DNA of 64,000 bases from Bacteroidaceae bacterium (GTDB taxonomy: Bacteria; Bacteroidota; Bacteroidia; Bacteroidales; Bacteroidaceae). Below, piece after piece: positions 36,335 through 46,000 of this stretch. Position 1 is the stretch's first letter; each line of letters opens with the position of its first letter. Below the pieces are notes generated by a model. The model saw nothing but the letters and a program-made list of their open reading frames with translations, searched no databases and was not told where the DNA came from. A program made the translations under genes and the position numbers. Where the stretch lies: positions 7,689 through 71,688 of the forward strand of contig CAAGLA010000020.1 in NCBI GenBank assembly GCA_900770655.1, read 5' to 3'.

Positions 36335-36361
36335 CATTGTAACATTAAAAATGAAAAGATT

Positions 36362-36667
36362 ATGAGATTTTTTGGAACTATTATTTGTGCAGCTTTTGTG
36401 TTGGCTGCTGTTTCTTGTGGAAACAATGCCGCAGGTGATAAAAAGGAGAAATGCAACAATGCTGAGTGTGTAAGCGAGCAGTGCGATGGTACACAGTGTA
36501 ACTGCGAGACTTGTGACGGAACAAACTGTGAGAGCAACCAGTGTGCCGGCGGCGAGTGTGCCAACAAGCCTAAGGAATGCAACCACGAATGTAATGGCGG
36601 TTCTTGCGAGGGTGCTGCTCACGAAGGTCATCACCATTGCGAGGGCGGTGAGTGCGGTAACCACTGA
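36362..36667 (+). CDS. Cys-rich lipoprotein, in frame with the downstream nitroreductase
   Basis: A 101-residue protein with a lipoprotein signal (hydrophobic core then AAVSCGNN). The mature part has 14 Cys in about 80 residues at regular spacing (for example CDGTQCNCETCDGTNC), plus a His patch (HEGHHHC), which suggests metal binding, possibly disulfides. It ends at TGA 36665-36667. The same frame continues past this TGA without another stop into the nitroreductase, and the codons right after it (RAEAVVDNI) look like the natural first helix of that enzyme. I recall Bacteroidales nitroreductases with an N-terminal lipoprotein signal. So this may be the front part of one gene broken by a nonsense codon, or a true separate small gene. 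Confidence 0.65.
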   Translation: MRFFGTIICAAFVLAAVSCGNNAAGDKKEKCNNAECVSEQCDGTQCNCETCDGTNCESNQCAGGECANKPKECNHECNGGSCEGAAHEGHHHCEGGECGNH

Positions 36668-36694
36668 AGAGCCGAGGCTGTTGTAGACAATATA

Positions 36695-37195
36695 ATGTCG
36701 CGCCGCAGCATACGCAACTACAAGGCGCAGCCTGTTTCACGCGAACTGATGAATACCATACTGCAGTGTGGTATAAATGCTCCAAATGGGCAGAATAAAC
36801 AGTCGTGGGAGGTGCGTGTCGTAGACAATGCCGATTTGCAGAACGAGATTAAAAGTGCAATGGAGGCTGCCGGCGGTGAACGCGCCGCGGGTTGTTTCTA
36901 CAATGCCCCTGTGTGGGTCTTCGTTGCACGCGACAAGTCGTACGACTTTTCAACAGTAGATTGTGGTCTGCTTGCCGAAAATATGATGCTCGCTGCAAAT
37001 TCTATGGGGCTTGGTTCTGTGTGCTTGGGCAGTCCGGTACGATTTATTGAGACAAGCCCGCAAAGGGATGCCGTGCTGTCAAAACTTGGTTTCAGCGAAG
37101 GATATGAACTGTGTGTTTGCATTGCTTTCGGTTATCCGGCCGAGGCTCCTGCTGCTAAACCGCGCGATATGGGCAAGGTGCGTTTTGTAGACTAA
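36695..37195 (+). CDS. Nitroreductase-family protein, possibly the back part of a broken lipoprotein gene
   Basis: A 166-residue FMN-dependent nitroreductase-like domain, counted from the ATG at 36695. Family motifs: MSRRSIRNYK for the FMN-phosphate Arg residues, APNGQNKQSWEVRVV, and the late GLGSVCLGSPVR and YELCVCIAFGYPAE. The substrate is unknown. The start inside helix one is unusual: the nine codons between the upstream TGA and this ATG (RAEAVVDNI) complete the helix. Without readthrough, this protein would lack its first helix and any export signal. Reinitiation at 36695, 27 bases after the TGA, is possible. A flavodoxin-like gene follows after 11 bases. Confidence 0.75.
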   Translation: MSRRSIRNYKAQPVSRELMNTILQCGINAPNGQNKQSWEVRVVDNADLQNEIKSAMEAAGGERAAGCFYNAPVWVFVARDKSYDFSTVDCGLLAENMMLAANSMGLGSVCLGSPVRFIETSPQRDAVLSKLGFSEGYELCVCIAFGYPAEAPAAKPRDMGKVRFVD

Positions 37196-37206
37196 AAACA
37201 ATAATT

Positions 37207-37821
37207 ATGAAGGTTCTTCTTATCAACGGCAGCCCGCGTAAGGCGGGAAATACTTTCCTTGCTCTTAGCGAGGTTGCCAAAACTCTTGAATCGCTTGGCG
37301 TGGAGAGCGAGATTGTGCATATTGGCCCTGTGGCTATTCAGGGTTGTATTGCCTGTTTCCGTTGCAAAGGATTGGGGCGTTGTGTATTCAACGATACTCC
37401 ATACGTTACTGTGCGTGAAAAACTTGAGAGTGCCGACGGCATAATTATTGGCTCGCCCGTATACTACGCAGGCCCTAACGGGTCGCTTTGTGCATTGCTC
37501 GACAGGCTTTTCTTTTCGAGCAAGCAGCTCCTGCAATATAAACCGGCGGCAGCGGTAGCTGTGTGCCGTAGAGGAGGGGCCAGTGCTACGTTCGACCGTT
37601 TGAACAAATATTTCACTATCAGCAATATGCCTGTTGTGCCTTCGCAGTATTGGAATAGTGTTCACGGGCTTATGCCGGGTGATGCTTTGCAGGATGCAGA
37701 AGGACTGCAGACTATGCGTACGCTTGCGCGGAATATGGCGTGGATGCTCAAGGCTTTGAACGCCGAAGGGGTAGAACGCCCCGAAAGGGAGGAACCAGTG
37801 TCTACAAGTTTTATAAGGTAG
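37207..37821 (+). CDS. NADPH-dependent FMN reductase / flavodoxin-like protein
   Basis: A 204-residue flavodoxin-fold oxidoreductase. The N-terminal FMN-phosphate loop is LLINGSPRKAGNTF. The iron-sulfur-flavoprotein-like Cys region reads GCIACFRCKGLGRC, and the second FMN loop is IIIGSPVYYAGPNGSL. It probably transfers electrons from NAD(P)H or a ferredoxin to a quinone or other acceptor. It lies 11 bases after the nitroreductase, so a shared redox role is plausible. Confidence 0.85.
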   Translation: MKVLLINGSPRKAGNTFLALSEVAKTLESLGVESEIVHIGPVAIQGCIACFRCKGLGRCVFNDTPYVTVREKLESADGIIIGSPVYYAGPNGSLCALLDRLFFSSKQLLQYKPAAAVAVCRRGGASATFDRLNKYFTISNMPVVPSQYWNSVHGLMPGDALQDAEGLQTMRTLARNMAWMLKALNAEGVERPEREEPVSTSFIR

Positions 37822-37831
37822 AATTTAAGTG

Positions 37832-37885
37832 TCTATTCATAAAAAAAGTGCTTGGCAACTGCCAAGCACTTTTTTTATGAATAGA
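37832..37885. terminator. Bidirectional terminator, flavodoxin gene / GH20 gene
   Basis: Two 26-base perfect arms (37832-37857 and 37860-37885) flank a 2-base loop, with seven A and seven T inside the arms. It lies between two convergent genes and can serve both. Confidence 0.9.
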
Positions 37886-37892
37886 GCGATAC

Positions 37893-40208
37893 TTAATATA
37901 TTTCCAACTCATCGACAAATATGAATGCCGGGTAGTCCTTTGCGGGGTGCCAAGCCGGCATATCACGGTCCGATAGTGCTGTTATCTTTACATAGCGTGC
38001 GTTTACCGGTGTAAATTCAACCTTGTGCTCGTATATTCGGTTTTCATCTTCGGCTGTTAAGTCGGGATAGGTGCTGTCGAATACTGTGGTGAAGTTCTCG
38101 CCATCGGTGGAAATGGCAACAGTTATTCCCAAGACATCGAAAACCCAGTCGCCCTTGTCGACACTTGTGTTGAATGATACGGAGCTTATCTCTTCTTCCC
38201 TTTGAAGGTCTATGACAGCTTCAAGGTCTGTTTCGCAGAACCCGAGCCAGCGCCCTGTGCGGTAGTTGGGCGTTCCCTTAAGACCGTCGACGAGTGTTAT
38301 TTCTCCATTGAAGGTGTAGTTCTCGTGTATGGGTTGCAGAAGGGTTATAGGGCGTGCGGTGGCTTTGTTAAAGTGTATCTCTTCGCTCAAAAGACGTGTT
38401 TTGCCACGGGCCCCTATGCCAATAGCTTTCAATGTGCAGGAAGTGTTAATCTCTATGGGGCCGGTGTAGAGTGCTGACGATGCTGTTGGCTCACTGCCGT
38501 CGAGGGTGTAGTATATAGGGGTGTCGTCTATAACCTTCAGGGTCACGGAAATTATATTACGCCGGGTGTCGGTTGTGAATTCCGGTTCTATATCGAGAAT
38601 ATGCTTTGCGTAATTGTACTCTCTTAAATCGTAGAGATTAAGTAACGGGAACAGGCGCTGTTTGAAGTCGTCGTAGTCCTTGTTCTCGGGCTTGCACCAC
38701 TGTACTTCACAGAGAGCTGCCATACGTGGCAATTCCATATATTCAACGTGGCTGAATGTGGGTACGTACTCGCTCCAGAGGTTGGCCTGCACGCCAATGA
38801 TATGCTTCTGCTCCTCGGCTGTGAGTGATTCGTGCATAGGCTCGAAACTGTATACTTTCTCTACTGGAACATAACCGCCAATGGCCAGAGGTTCTTCGGC
38901 TGTGTATTTTGTCTGGTAGTAATCGAAATACATAAATGTAGTTGGTGACATTATGCAGTCGTGCCCTTGCTTTGCTGCCTCAATGCCGCCTTCAATGCCG
39001 CGCCAAGAGTGTACTGTTGCGTTGGGCGCAAGTCCTCCTTCGAGTATTTCGTCCCAACCTATAATTTGTCTGCCTTTGCTGTTGAGGAAACTTTCGGCAT
39101 AGTTTATTACATAGCTCTGCAGGTACATTTCGGCACTGTGCTTTTCATCGCCTATGATGCCAAGTTCTCTTATGCGCTCTTGGCATTTGGGGCACTGCTC
39201 CCATTGTGTCTTGGGGCACTCGTCACCGCCGATGTGTATATATTCCGAAGGGAAGACCTCTATAATCTCGCTCAGAACATCTTTGATGAACAGGAGGGTT
39301 GAGTCGTTGCCGGCACAGAGTACATTGTCGGAAACTCCCCACATCTTCCAAACCTCGTACGGGCCGCCTGTGCAACCGTATTGTGGGTAGGCTGCGAGTG
39401 CTGCCTGCATATGGCCGGGAAGGTCTATTTCGGGTATCACTGTTATGTGACGTTCTGCTGCGTACTCAACAATCTCGCGGCACTCCTCCTGTGTGTAGAA
39501 GAATGGGCCGTAGTGTTGTCCGTCGTACTCTCCGCTGTTGCGCCCTATAACGGTTTCATCGCGCTGGGCGGCAATGGTTGTGAGCAGGGGGTATTTCTGT
39601 ATCTCTATTCTCCAGCCTTGGTCGTCGGTGAGATGCCAATGGAAACGGTTGAGGTTGTGCAGTGCCAGAATGTCTATGAAACGTTTGATGGAGTCGGTTG
39701 TAAAAAAGTGACGGGAGACATCCAAGTGCGCTCCACGGTAGCTGAAACGGGGATAGTCGTTTATGGAGACTGCCGGCAGGGTTATGTTGCCGCCATCTGC
39801 AATCGGCAGGGACTTTTGCAGGGTCTGTATACCGTAGAATACTCCGGCTTCGCTTGCGCCGGTAATTGTTACTCCTTCGTTGTCTACATTAATGGTGTAG
39901 CCTTCGCTGTTCTCTCCTGCATTTCCTGTGGTGAGGGTTATGGCATTCTCTTTTTTGCGTCTGCTTTTTACAATATCGAGTTCAAGCCCTGTCTTCTCTT
40001 TTATGTACTGTGCAAGGAATTGGGCGTTACGTCTCATTCCGCTGTTGCCGTTGTAGACAATTCTTGTGCCGGCATTGAGGGTGAACGGCAGGCCGTTTGA
40101 GATGTCAATATCCTGTGGCAGGGGCACGACACGGTAGTCGGCTGTCTGTGCTTGGGTTAGAAACAATGAACTGCAGATCAGTATTGCAGATAATAGTAGT
40201 CGTTTCAT
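37893..40208 (-). CDS. Secreted beta-N-acetylhexosaminidase (GH20)
   Basis: A 771-residue glycoside hydrolase that removes terminal GlcNAc/GalNAc. A signal peptide is seen at the start (LLLSAILICSSLFLTQAQ). A GH20b-like domain covers about 25-145. The catalytic barrel begins near 150 (SYRGAHLDVSRHFF) and contains the catalytic pair in HIGGDECPKTQWE near 326. A chitobiase C-terminal-like segment (YYTLDGSEPTASSALYTGP) follows near 560, then a discoidin-like carbohydrate-binding domain to the end. The FKBP gene lies 12 bases upstream, so both are likely one transcript. With the sialidase it points to host-glycan use; cell-wall GlcNAc is another possible source. Confidence 0.94.
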   Translation of the reverse strand: MKRLLLSAILICSSLFLTQAQTADYRVVPLPQDIDISNGLPFTLNAGTRIVYNGNSGMRRNAQFLAQYIKEKTGLELDIVKSRRKKENAITLTTGNAGENSEGYTINVDNEGVTITGASEAGVFYGIQTLQKSLPIADGGNITLPAVSINDYPRFSYRGAHLDVSRHFFTTDSIKRFIDILALHNLNRFHWHLTDDQGWRIEIQKYPLLTTIAAQRDETVIGRNSGEYDGQHYGPFFYTQEECREIVEYAAERHITVIPEIDLPGHMQAALAAYPQYGCTGGPYEVWKMWGVSDNVLCAGNDSTLLFIKDVLSEIIEVFPSEYIHIGGDECPKTQWEQCPKCQERIRELGIIGDEKHSAEMYLQSYVINYAESFLNSKGRQIIGWDEILEGGLAPNATVHSWRGIEGGIEAAKQGHDCIMSPTTFMYFDYYQTKYTAEEPLAIGGYVPVEKVYSFEPMHESLTAEEQKHIIGVQANLWSEYVPTFSHVEYMELPRMAALCEVQWCKPENKDYDDFKQRLFPLLNLYDLREYNYAKHILDIEPEFTTDTRRNIISVTLKVIDDTPIYYTLDGSEPTASSALYTGPIEINTSCTLKAIGIGARGKTRLLSEEIHFNKATARPITLLQPIHENYTFNGEITLVDGLKGTPNYRTGRWLGFCETDLEAVIDLQREEEISSVSFNTSVDKGDWVFDVLGITVAISTDGENFTTVFDSTYPDLTAEDENRIYEHKVEFTPVNARYVKITALSDRDMPAWHPAKDYPAFIFVDELEIY

Positions 40209-40220
40209 AATATATTTGTT

Positions 40221-41264
40221 TTATTTGTTTGTTACTTCAAGCAACTCGACGTCGAAACAGAGTGCCTCGTTGGGGCCTATATCGTTCCCTGCACCGCGCT
40301 CGCCGTATGCAAGGTGCCCCGGTATCCACAAAATTATGCGGCCGCCTTTGCCTATGAGTTTCATACCTTCTGTCCAGCCTTTGATTACTCTGTTGAGCGG
40401 GAACTCTATGGGGCTGTCAACATTGGCCTGTTCGGGGCTGTAGAGCATTACCATCTGTTTGCGTTCTTCGGTCATATCGGCCCAACGGTTGCTGTCGAAC
40501 ACCTTGCCGTTTCTTGTTGTTCCTGTGTAGATAACCTTTACCACATCTTCGTCGTTTATAGCCTTTACGTTCATATCTCCGGGTTCAATAATCTTGTAAA
40601 GTATGCCCGAAGGGGTTGTCTCTACACCTTCCTGTTCCTTTATTGTTGCCAACCAATTCTCCGATTCTACACGGTTGGTTCTTGGTATGACAACTGTAAA
40701 ATAGTACTCCATATATTGGTTGCAGTCGTTCATTGTGAACCGTGCATTGCCGTTGTGGCTTTCGTTTATTGCAAGCATAAAGGAGCTTTTTTCAATGGGG
40801 TAGGGCGCGAATGCCATTTTGTATGCATAGTCGGCACCAATGAGTGTAGAAACTATCTCTTTTTCTGTCGGGTCTGTGAAAATCTCTGCTGTACCTGTTG
40901 TGTCGCTCATTGCGGCTCTTATGCGTGAATGGACATCTTCGTTCAGGTATCTGCGCCCTAACTCGTTTATGTTTTCGGGGCTAATGGTTACACCGGCAAC
41001 GGTAATGCTCTTGTCGGTGGCAAAGAGAGCGTCTATTGTCGAGTATATTGTTTCGTAATTGAGTTTCAGTTGCGGGAGTATGGTGCCGTGAATATCTTGC
41101 GATACCTGATACCCTGTGATGTAGGATAGGGTATCGATATCCTCTGTAACTTGCACGGTATTGCCGAAACCCGTGTTTCCCGGGGTGTTTGCAATGATGT
41201 CTGAATTGCCGGCGGCAAAGATACCGCAGAAAATGGCTATAGCCTTTAATAAACTTGTTTTCAT
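40221..41264 (-). CDS. FKBP-type peptidyl-prolyl isomerase, secreted
   Basis: A 347-residue envelope protein with a signal-like start (MKTSLLKAIAIFCGIFAAG). No lipobox is evident. The N-terminal two thirds resemble the FKBP N-terminal dimerisation domain (DTLSYITGYQVSQDI). The C-terminal FKBP domain (residues about 225-345) has VKVIYTGTTRNGKVFDSN, FPLNRVIKGWTEGMKLIGKG and LAYGERGAGNDIGPNEAL. It catalyses proline isomerisation in periplasmic protein folding. GH20 starts 12 bases after its stop. Confidence 0.9.
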   Translation of the reverse strand: MKTSLLKAIAIFCGIFAAGNSDIIANTPGNTGFGNTVQVTEDIDTLSYITGYQVSQDIHGTILPQLKLNYETIYSTIDALFATDKSITVAGVTISPENINELGRRYLNEDVHSRIRAAMSDTTGTAEIFTDPTEKEIVSTLIGADYAYKMAFAPYPIEKSSFMLAINESHNGNARFTMNDCNQYMEYYFTVVIPRTNRVESENWLATIKEQEGVETTPSGILYKIIEPGDMNVKAINDEDVVKVIYTGTTRNGKVFDSNRWADMTEERKQMVMLYSPEQANVDSPIEFPLNRVIKGWTEGMKLIGKGGRIILWIPGHLAYGERGAGNDIGPNEALCFDVELLEVTNK

Positions 41265-41432
41265 CTCTTTTATATGTTTTGCTTATTGTTAAAATCGCTT
41301 CCTTATTTTACAAAATTAGAATAATTTATTTGAAAACGAAATGAAACATATACATTTAATAACTCTTTACACTTTATTGCCTTGCAGTGTGCCGGAAATG
41401 GCGAGAAATATGCAATTTAATATATTGCAATG

Positions 41433-41463
41433 TTGGTTTTGTCGCAACTTTACAATATTTTTG
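41433..41463 (+). promoter_or_regulatory. Promoter of the AmgK-RapZ gene
   Basis: TTG (41433-41435), a 20-base spacer and TATTTTTG (41456-41463). The ATG follows at 41508. The rest of the 243-base divergent gap is AT-rich and shows nothing else I can support. Confidence 0.5.
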
Positions 41464-41507
41464 TAACAATGGCAGAGTATGCTGCTGGTTTATCAAATGA
41501 TTAATTT

Positions 41508-42935
41508 ATGACAAACGATATAATTGAACTTTATACCCAAGAGTTCGGTATAGCGCCTGCATCTGTTGTGAAGTTGACGGGTGACGGCTCGAACCGAGTA
41601 TATTATCGCCTTTCTTGCGGATGTGAATCTGTTATAGGTGTTGCGGGAACATCGGTTGAGGAGAACCGGGCCTTTATAGCTCTTGCTTCGGCTTTTGCCA
41701 ACAGTGGCGTGGCTGCCCCGCGTGTAATTGCAGTTTCGCCTTGCGGCTTGTGTTATCTGCAGGAAGATTTGGGCGACACTACACTGTTTATGCATCTTAA
41801 AGAGGCACGCGAAAGCGGTGTCTTTGGGGAGAGCGACACGGCGTTGTTGTGCAAGGTTATGTCGTTGCTGCCGCGCATACAGTTTGGTGTGCCCCGTTAT
41901 TTCGACTTTTCGCTATGCTACCCGGTAGGCGACTTCAGTGAGCGTACCATAATGTGGGACTTCAACTACTTCAAGTATTGTTTTCTCAAAGGAACGGGAG
42001 TGGAGTTCAATGAGAATATTCTGGAAGATGAATTTGACAAGCTTGCAAAGGATATTCTTGCCGACAATGATAATGTGTTCCTCTATCGCGATTTCCAGTC
42101 GCGCAATGTGATGCTGAAAGAGGGTGTGCCGTATTTCATAGATTTTCAGGGTGGCCGTAAAGGTCCTGTATACTACGATGTGGCTTCGTTCGTGGGGCAG
42201 GCACGCGCCAAGTACCCACCTTCGGCTGTTGCCTTAATGATTGACGCCTATCTGGTTGCTCTGAAGGAGTATAAGAGTGTCGATAAGACCCGTTTTATGG
42301 CAGTGCTGAGGCTCTTCCGTATTTTCCGTCTGCTGCAGAATCTTGGCGCGTATGGCTATCGTGGTCTCTTTGAACGCAAGAAGGCTTTTGTAGAGAGTAT
42401 TCCATCGGCATTGCAGCAGCTTTCGGAACTGCTGGAAGAAAAAGACGATTTCCCCTATCTTGCCTCTCTGGTTGAAAAGGTTTCGGTACTGCCTGTCTTT
42501 GCCTGCGAGAAACCAAGCGAACTGACCGTCGATGTTGTCAGTTTCTCGTACAGAAGGGGAATTCCCGACGACTGCTCGGGAAATGGCGGCGGCTTTGTTT
42601 TCGATTGCCGTGCAATACATAATCCCGGAAGGTATGCCCAATACAAATCACTCACTGGTATGGATGAGCCGGTAAAAAAGTTCCTCGAAGAGAATAGCAA
42701 TATAAAGGAGTTCTTGGATAGTGCATATTCACTTGTCGACAATATGGTAGATACGTATCTAAAACGCGGCTTTACTCACATTCAGGTATGTTGCGGGTGT
42801 ACCGGCGGGCAGCACCGTTCTGTGTACAGCGCCGAGCATATAGCCCGTCACGTCGCCGAAAAATTCGGTGTGAAAGTGGTGGTAAACCACCTTATGCAGA
42901 ATATCGGTTATGTAATTGAAGCGAACCGAAAATAA
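41508..42935 (+). CDS. Anomeric sugar kinase / RapZ C-terminal domain fusion
   Basis: A 475-residue two-domain cytoplasmic protein. Residues about 1-325 are an aminoglycoside-phosphotransferase-like kinase similar to AmgK, which phosphorylates C1 of MurNAc/GlcNAc in peptidoglycan recycling; the catalytic loop reads YRDFQSRNVM near 193 and the metal site FIDFQGGRKGP near 212. Residues about 345-472 match the C-terminal domain of RapZ, with GCTGGQHRSV near 430; in enteric bacteria this domain senses glucosamine-6-phosphate. The fusion suggests that amino-sugar supply regulates the kinase. No MurU-like nucleotidyltransferase gene follows; instead there is a terminator and then the SEDS-PBP operon. 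Confidence 0.88.
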   Translation: MTNDIIELYTQEFGIAPASVVKLTGDGSNRVYYRLSCGCESVIGVAGTSVEENRAFIALASAFANSGVAAPRVIAVSPCGLCYLQEDLGDTTLFMHLKEARESGVFGESDTALLCKVMSLLPRIQFGVPRYFDFSLCYPVGDFSERTIMWDFNYFKYCFLKGTGVEFNENILEDEFDKLAKDILADNDNVFLYRDFQSRNVMLKEGVPYFIDFQGGRKGPVYYDVASFVGQARAKYPPSAVALMIDAYLVALKEYKSVDKTRFMAVLRLFRIFRLLQNLGAYGYRGLFERKKAFVESIPSALQQLSELLEEKDDFPYLASLVEKVSVLPVFACEKPSELTVDVVSFSYRRGIPDDCSGNGGGFVFDCRAIHNPGRYAQYKSLTGMDEPVKKFLEENSNIKEFLDSAYSLVDNMVDTYLKRGFTHIQVCCGCTGGQHRSVYSAEHIARHVAEKFGVKVVVNHLMQNIGYVIEANRK

Positions 42936-42983
42936 TTCGGGCTTTGAATATTGCCTGCGGGCTAATATTATGTAGAATAATTT

Positions 42984-43016
42984 ATGGCATAATAATTCTT
43001 TATGCCATTTTTTTTT
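42984..43016 (+). terminator. Hairpin terminator after the AmgK-RapZ gene
   Basis: Nine-base arms (42984-42992 and 43000-43008), 7-base loop, then nine T. It separates this gene from the SEDS-PBP operon that begins 40 bases later. Confidence 0.85.
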
Positions 43017-43055
43017 CTTTATTTTGCAAAAATATTGTTAATAAAATCGAACACT

Positions 43056-46000
43056 ATGAATAACTATAAACCAATTGTTTTGGTTACTCTTGTAATTGCT
43101 GCATTCTTCTTGTTGCTCGACAAGAACCATTCGGAATATTTCGATAAAGTAGAGGCCGATTACAAGAATGGGCTGGCCGTAAATCTTTCGGGTAACGTAA
43201 GGAAGGACAGTGTTGCCGGAATGTTGCTGGAACGTGGCTATATAGACAATGCCGCAGAAGCCAATTTTATTGCGGATGTTCTTGTTGCCGGTGTGTACGA
43301 GGGCAAGGAACTCGACAATCTATATTCTCTCAGGAAAAATGTGTGGAAGGTCAGTGCTTCGGCTGTGGATTCTTTGGAAAACAGCTCTTTGCAGCAGAGA
43401 TGCCTCTCATCGCGCAGTGCTTTATGGCAAGGTGACAACGAAGTGGATTCTCTTCTACGTGTCAGTGACCTGAATTTGCCTTCACAAACCGATTTGAAGA
43501 GCGGTGAATTTGCAATTGATGTACGTGTTACACGGAAAGATTCATCGGCGGGTTATTTTTCTCGCTTGTTGAAGAGGGATAAAAAGGCTGTCGGGGGCAC
43601 TTTGGTGTGCCTTAGGTCGCACTATATAACAACCGTTGCAGCGGATACTGTACACGACCTTCCTTCGTATCGCAGGGTCGAAGATGATATTATTGCCTTT
43701 GCAATGACTGATGAAAACGGGGAGGCTTCGTTCAAGGGTCTGAACGGAGATTTGTCGTATAGCGTATTGCCGGTTGCCTGCGGTTATGAGTTCGGCTCGC
43801 CAAAAGGTACCATTGCCGGCTCAATGCGCGAGAAATCGAAGAACGGTAAACTTGTATGTGAATTTACAAGACAGGAGCACAAGGTCACTCTTTTCAGCAG
43901 CAACACGCTCAACAGAATAAAAGAGGATAGCTCGCTCACAGTGCGTTCGCCTCAGGAATTCCGTGCTGTTATAGTGAAATTCCTTGCATTCTTCTTTGCG
44001 GCGTGGTGGGGCTTGGTTGTTTATGTGAGAATTAGAAGACGTTTCTTCGACGGCGGGCTTATATCTGTTCTTATGCTTCTCACCGGTTTCTGCCTGCTTA
44101 ATATGTTCTCTATTAACAACCCGCTGAACGACAAGATGCTTGGCGTGGATATGGCAAGCGGTATAATAGCGGGTGTTGTGGTTATGGCTTTGCTATATGG
44201 CGTGGATTTTGTACGTTTCTATCAGGACAGGCTTCCTGTAGGGTTCGATATACCGCTCTCTTTGATGCTGTGGTTCTTTATGCCGTTCCGCAGAAAGATA
44301 AGCTATATGACTGAGAGGTTGCGCAAGCCCGGTTTCTTCTCAAAATGCATTGCCCTTATGGTTGTGCTTCTGTGCACTCCGTTGCTCTTGCTCGATATGC
44401 TATTTGTAACAAGGCTATACACGCCTCTCGATAATCTGTGCAAAAAGTTGCCTAAAGGTTCGGGTTATCTTATTCTTGGCTTGATTTTGACAGCACTTCT
44501 TTTTACTCCTCTTGGACAGGCTGTGGGCGGTATGAAGGTAAACCTCAATATCGGTATCGTTTTCCAGCCAAGCGAGATAACCAAGTATCTGATTATATTC
44601 TTTATGGCGGCTTTCTTCTGCCAAAATGCCGACTCTATCGTGAAATATTCCGAAGAGGGCAATATCTCTCTACTGTGGCCTAAACTTAGGCTGCTTCTCT
44701 CTATTGTCGTGGGGCTTGGAGTGCTTATGGCGCTTTATATGGCACTTGGTGATATGGGCCCGGCTCTGGTCATTGCCTTTACGTTTATAATTCTCTATTC
44801 GATAATAAAATCGAAGACACAGCTCACAAGTGATTCGCAATTCAATTACAAGGATATTCTGACTTCGGATATTGCTATGCTGGTGTATGGTGTTCTCTCT
44901 TTTGCCTTTTTCCTTTTTGTTGGCAACTATCTTGGCAATATGGGAATATTCTGTCTGCTTTGGTTTGTTGTGTGGCTGCTATTCGGTTTCATAAAGAAGA
45001 AACAGATTTATGAAACCCCTATATTGTTCAATATAATTATAGCAGCCTTTATTTTTGGCGGGCAGATATTGTCGGGCATTGATGCTCTTGAGAGTGCCGG
45101 GCAACGCCTCGAAAGCCGAAAGGCTATGTGTACCAATACTTGGGGTGAACTGGGCCTCGATGGTGAAGAGCAAGCTGCCGGCGAGAATACACAGGTTGCG
45201 CAGGGCCTGTGGGCTCTTGCAACGGGCGGTATGTTCGGTCAGGGACTTGGCGGCGGTGACCCGCACGAGGTCCCGGCTTTCCACACCGATATGATACTTG
45301 AAAGTATAGGCGAACAGATGGGCTTTATAGGGCTGTTTGTAGTGGTGGTTGCGCTTGCCTTCCTTTTGAGGCGGGTCATTGTTTTCGGCTACAGGACCAA
45401 CCACCCGTTTGCATTCTTCCTCTGTTCGGGCATATCTATTGTTACAGCCGTACAATTCCTTGTAATTTCGCTCGGAAGTACAGGCATAATACCATTGACA
45501 GGTGTTACGGTGCCTTTCTTCAGTTATGGAAAGGTGAGTATGATTCTTAACCTGTCGGCTATAGGTGTTATACTTGCCATTTCGAATACTGTCTATAAAA
45601 AACAGAAACAGAGCGCTGCATCGTCGGTAGCTGTGCTGAATTCAAAGAATATATCGCGTTATAACTATTCGGTATCGATACTTTCTGCCGTATATTCTCT
45701 GCTTATAGTGTTTGTTCTTGGCGTCTTCCTCAACTATCAGCTCTTTAACCGTGACAACACTCTTGTGCGAAGGCTCTTTGTAAAGAATGTCGACGGGAAC
45801 CCTGTCGTTGAGTATAACCCGCGTATATTTAAAATTGCCGAAAAAATGGAGGCGGGTAACATATACGACAGAAACGGCTTGCTGTTGGCAACAAGCAATT
45901 ATGGCGAGTTGACAGATTTCTTTCAGGAAAACGGTGAACTGATGAACGGTTTGGGCTTGTCGCTTATGAAAGACGACCATAAATACCGTTATTATCCGTT

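Noticed and set aside
36665..36667. TGA as a selenocysteine codon between the Cys-rich protein and nitroreductase
   Set aside because: Only a 4-base stem is visible just after the TGA, not a convincing SECIS, and a TGA at a domain boundary does not suggest a catalytic residue.
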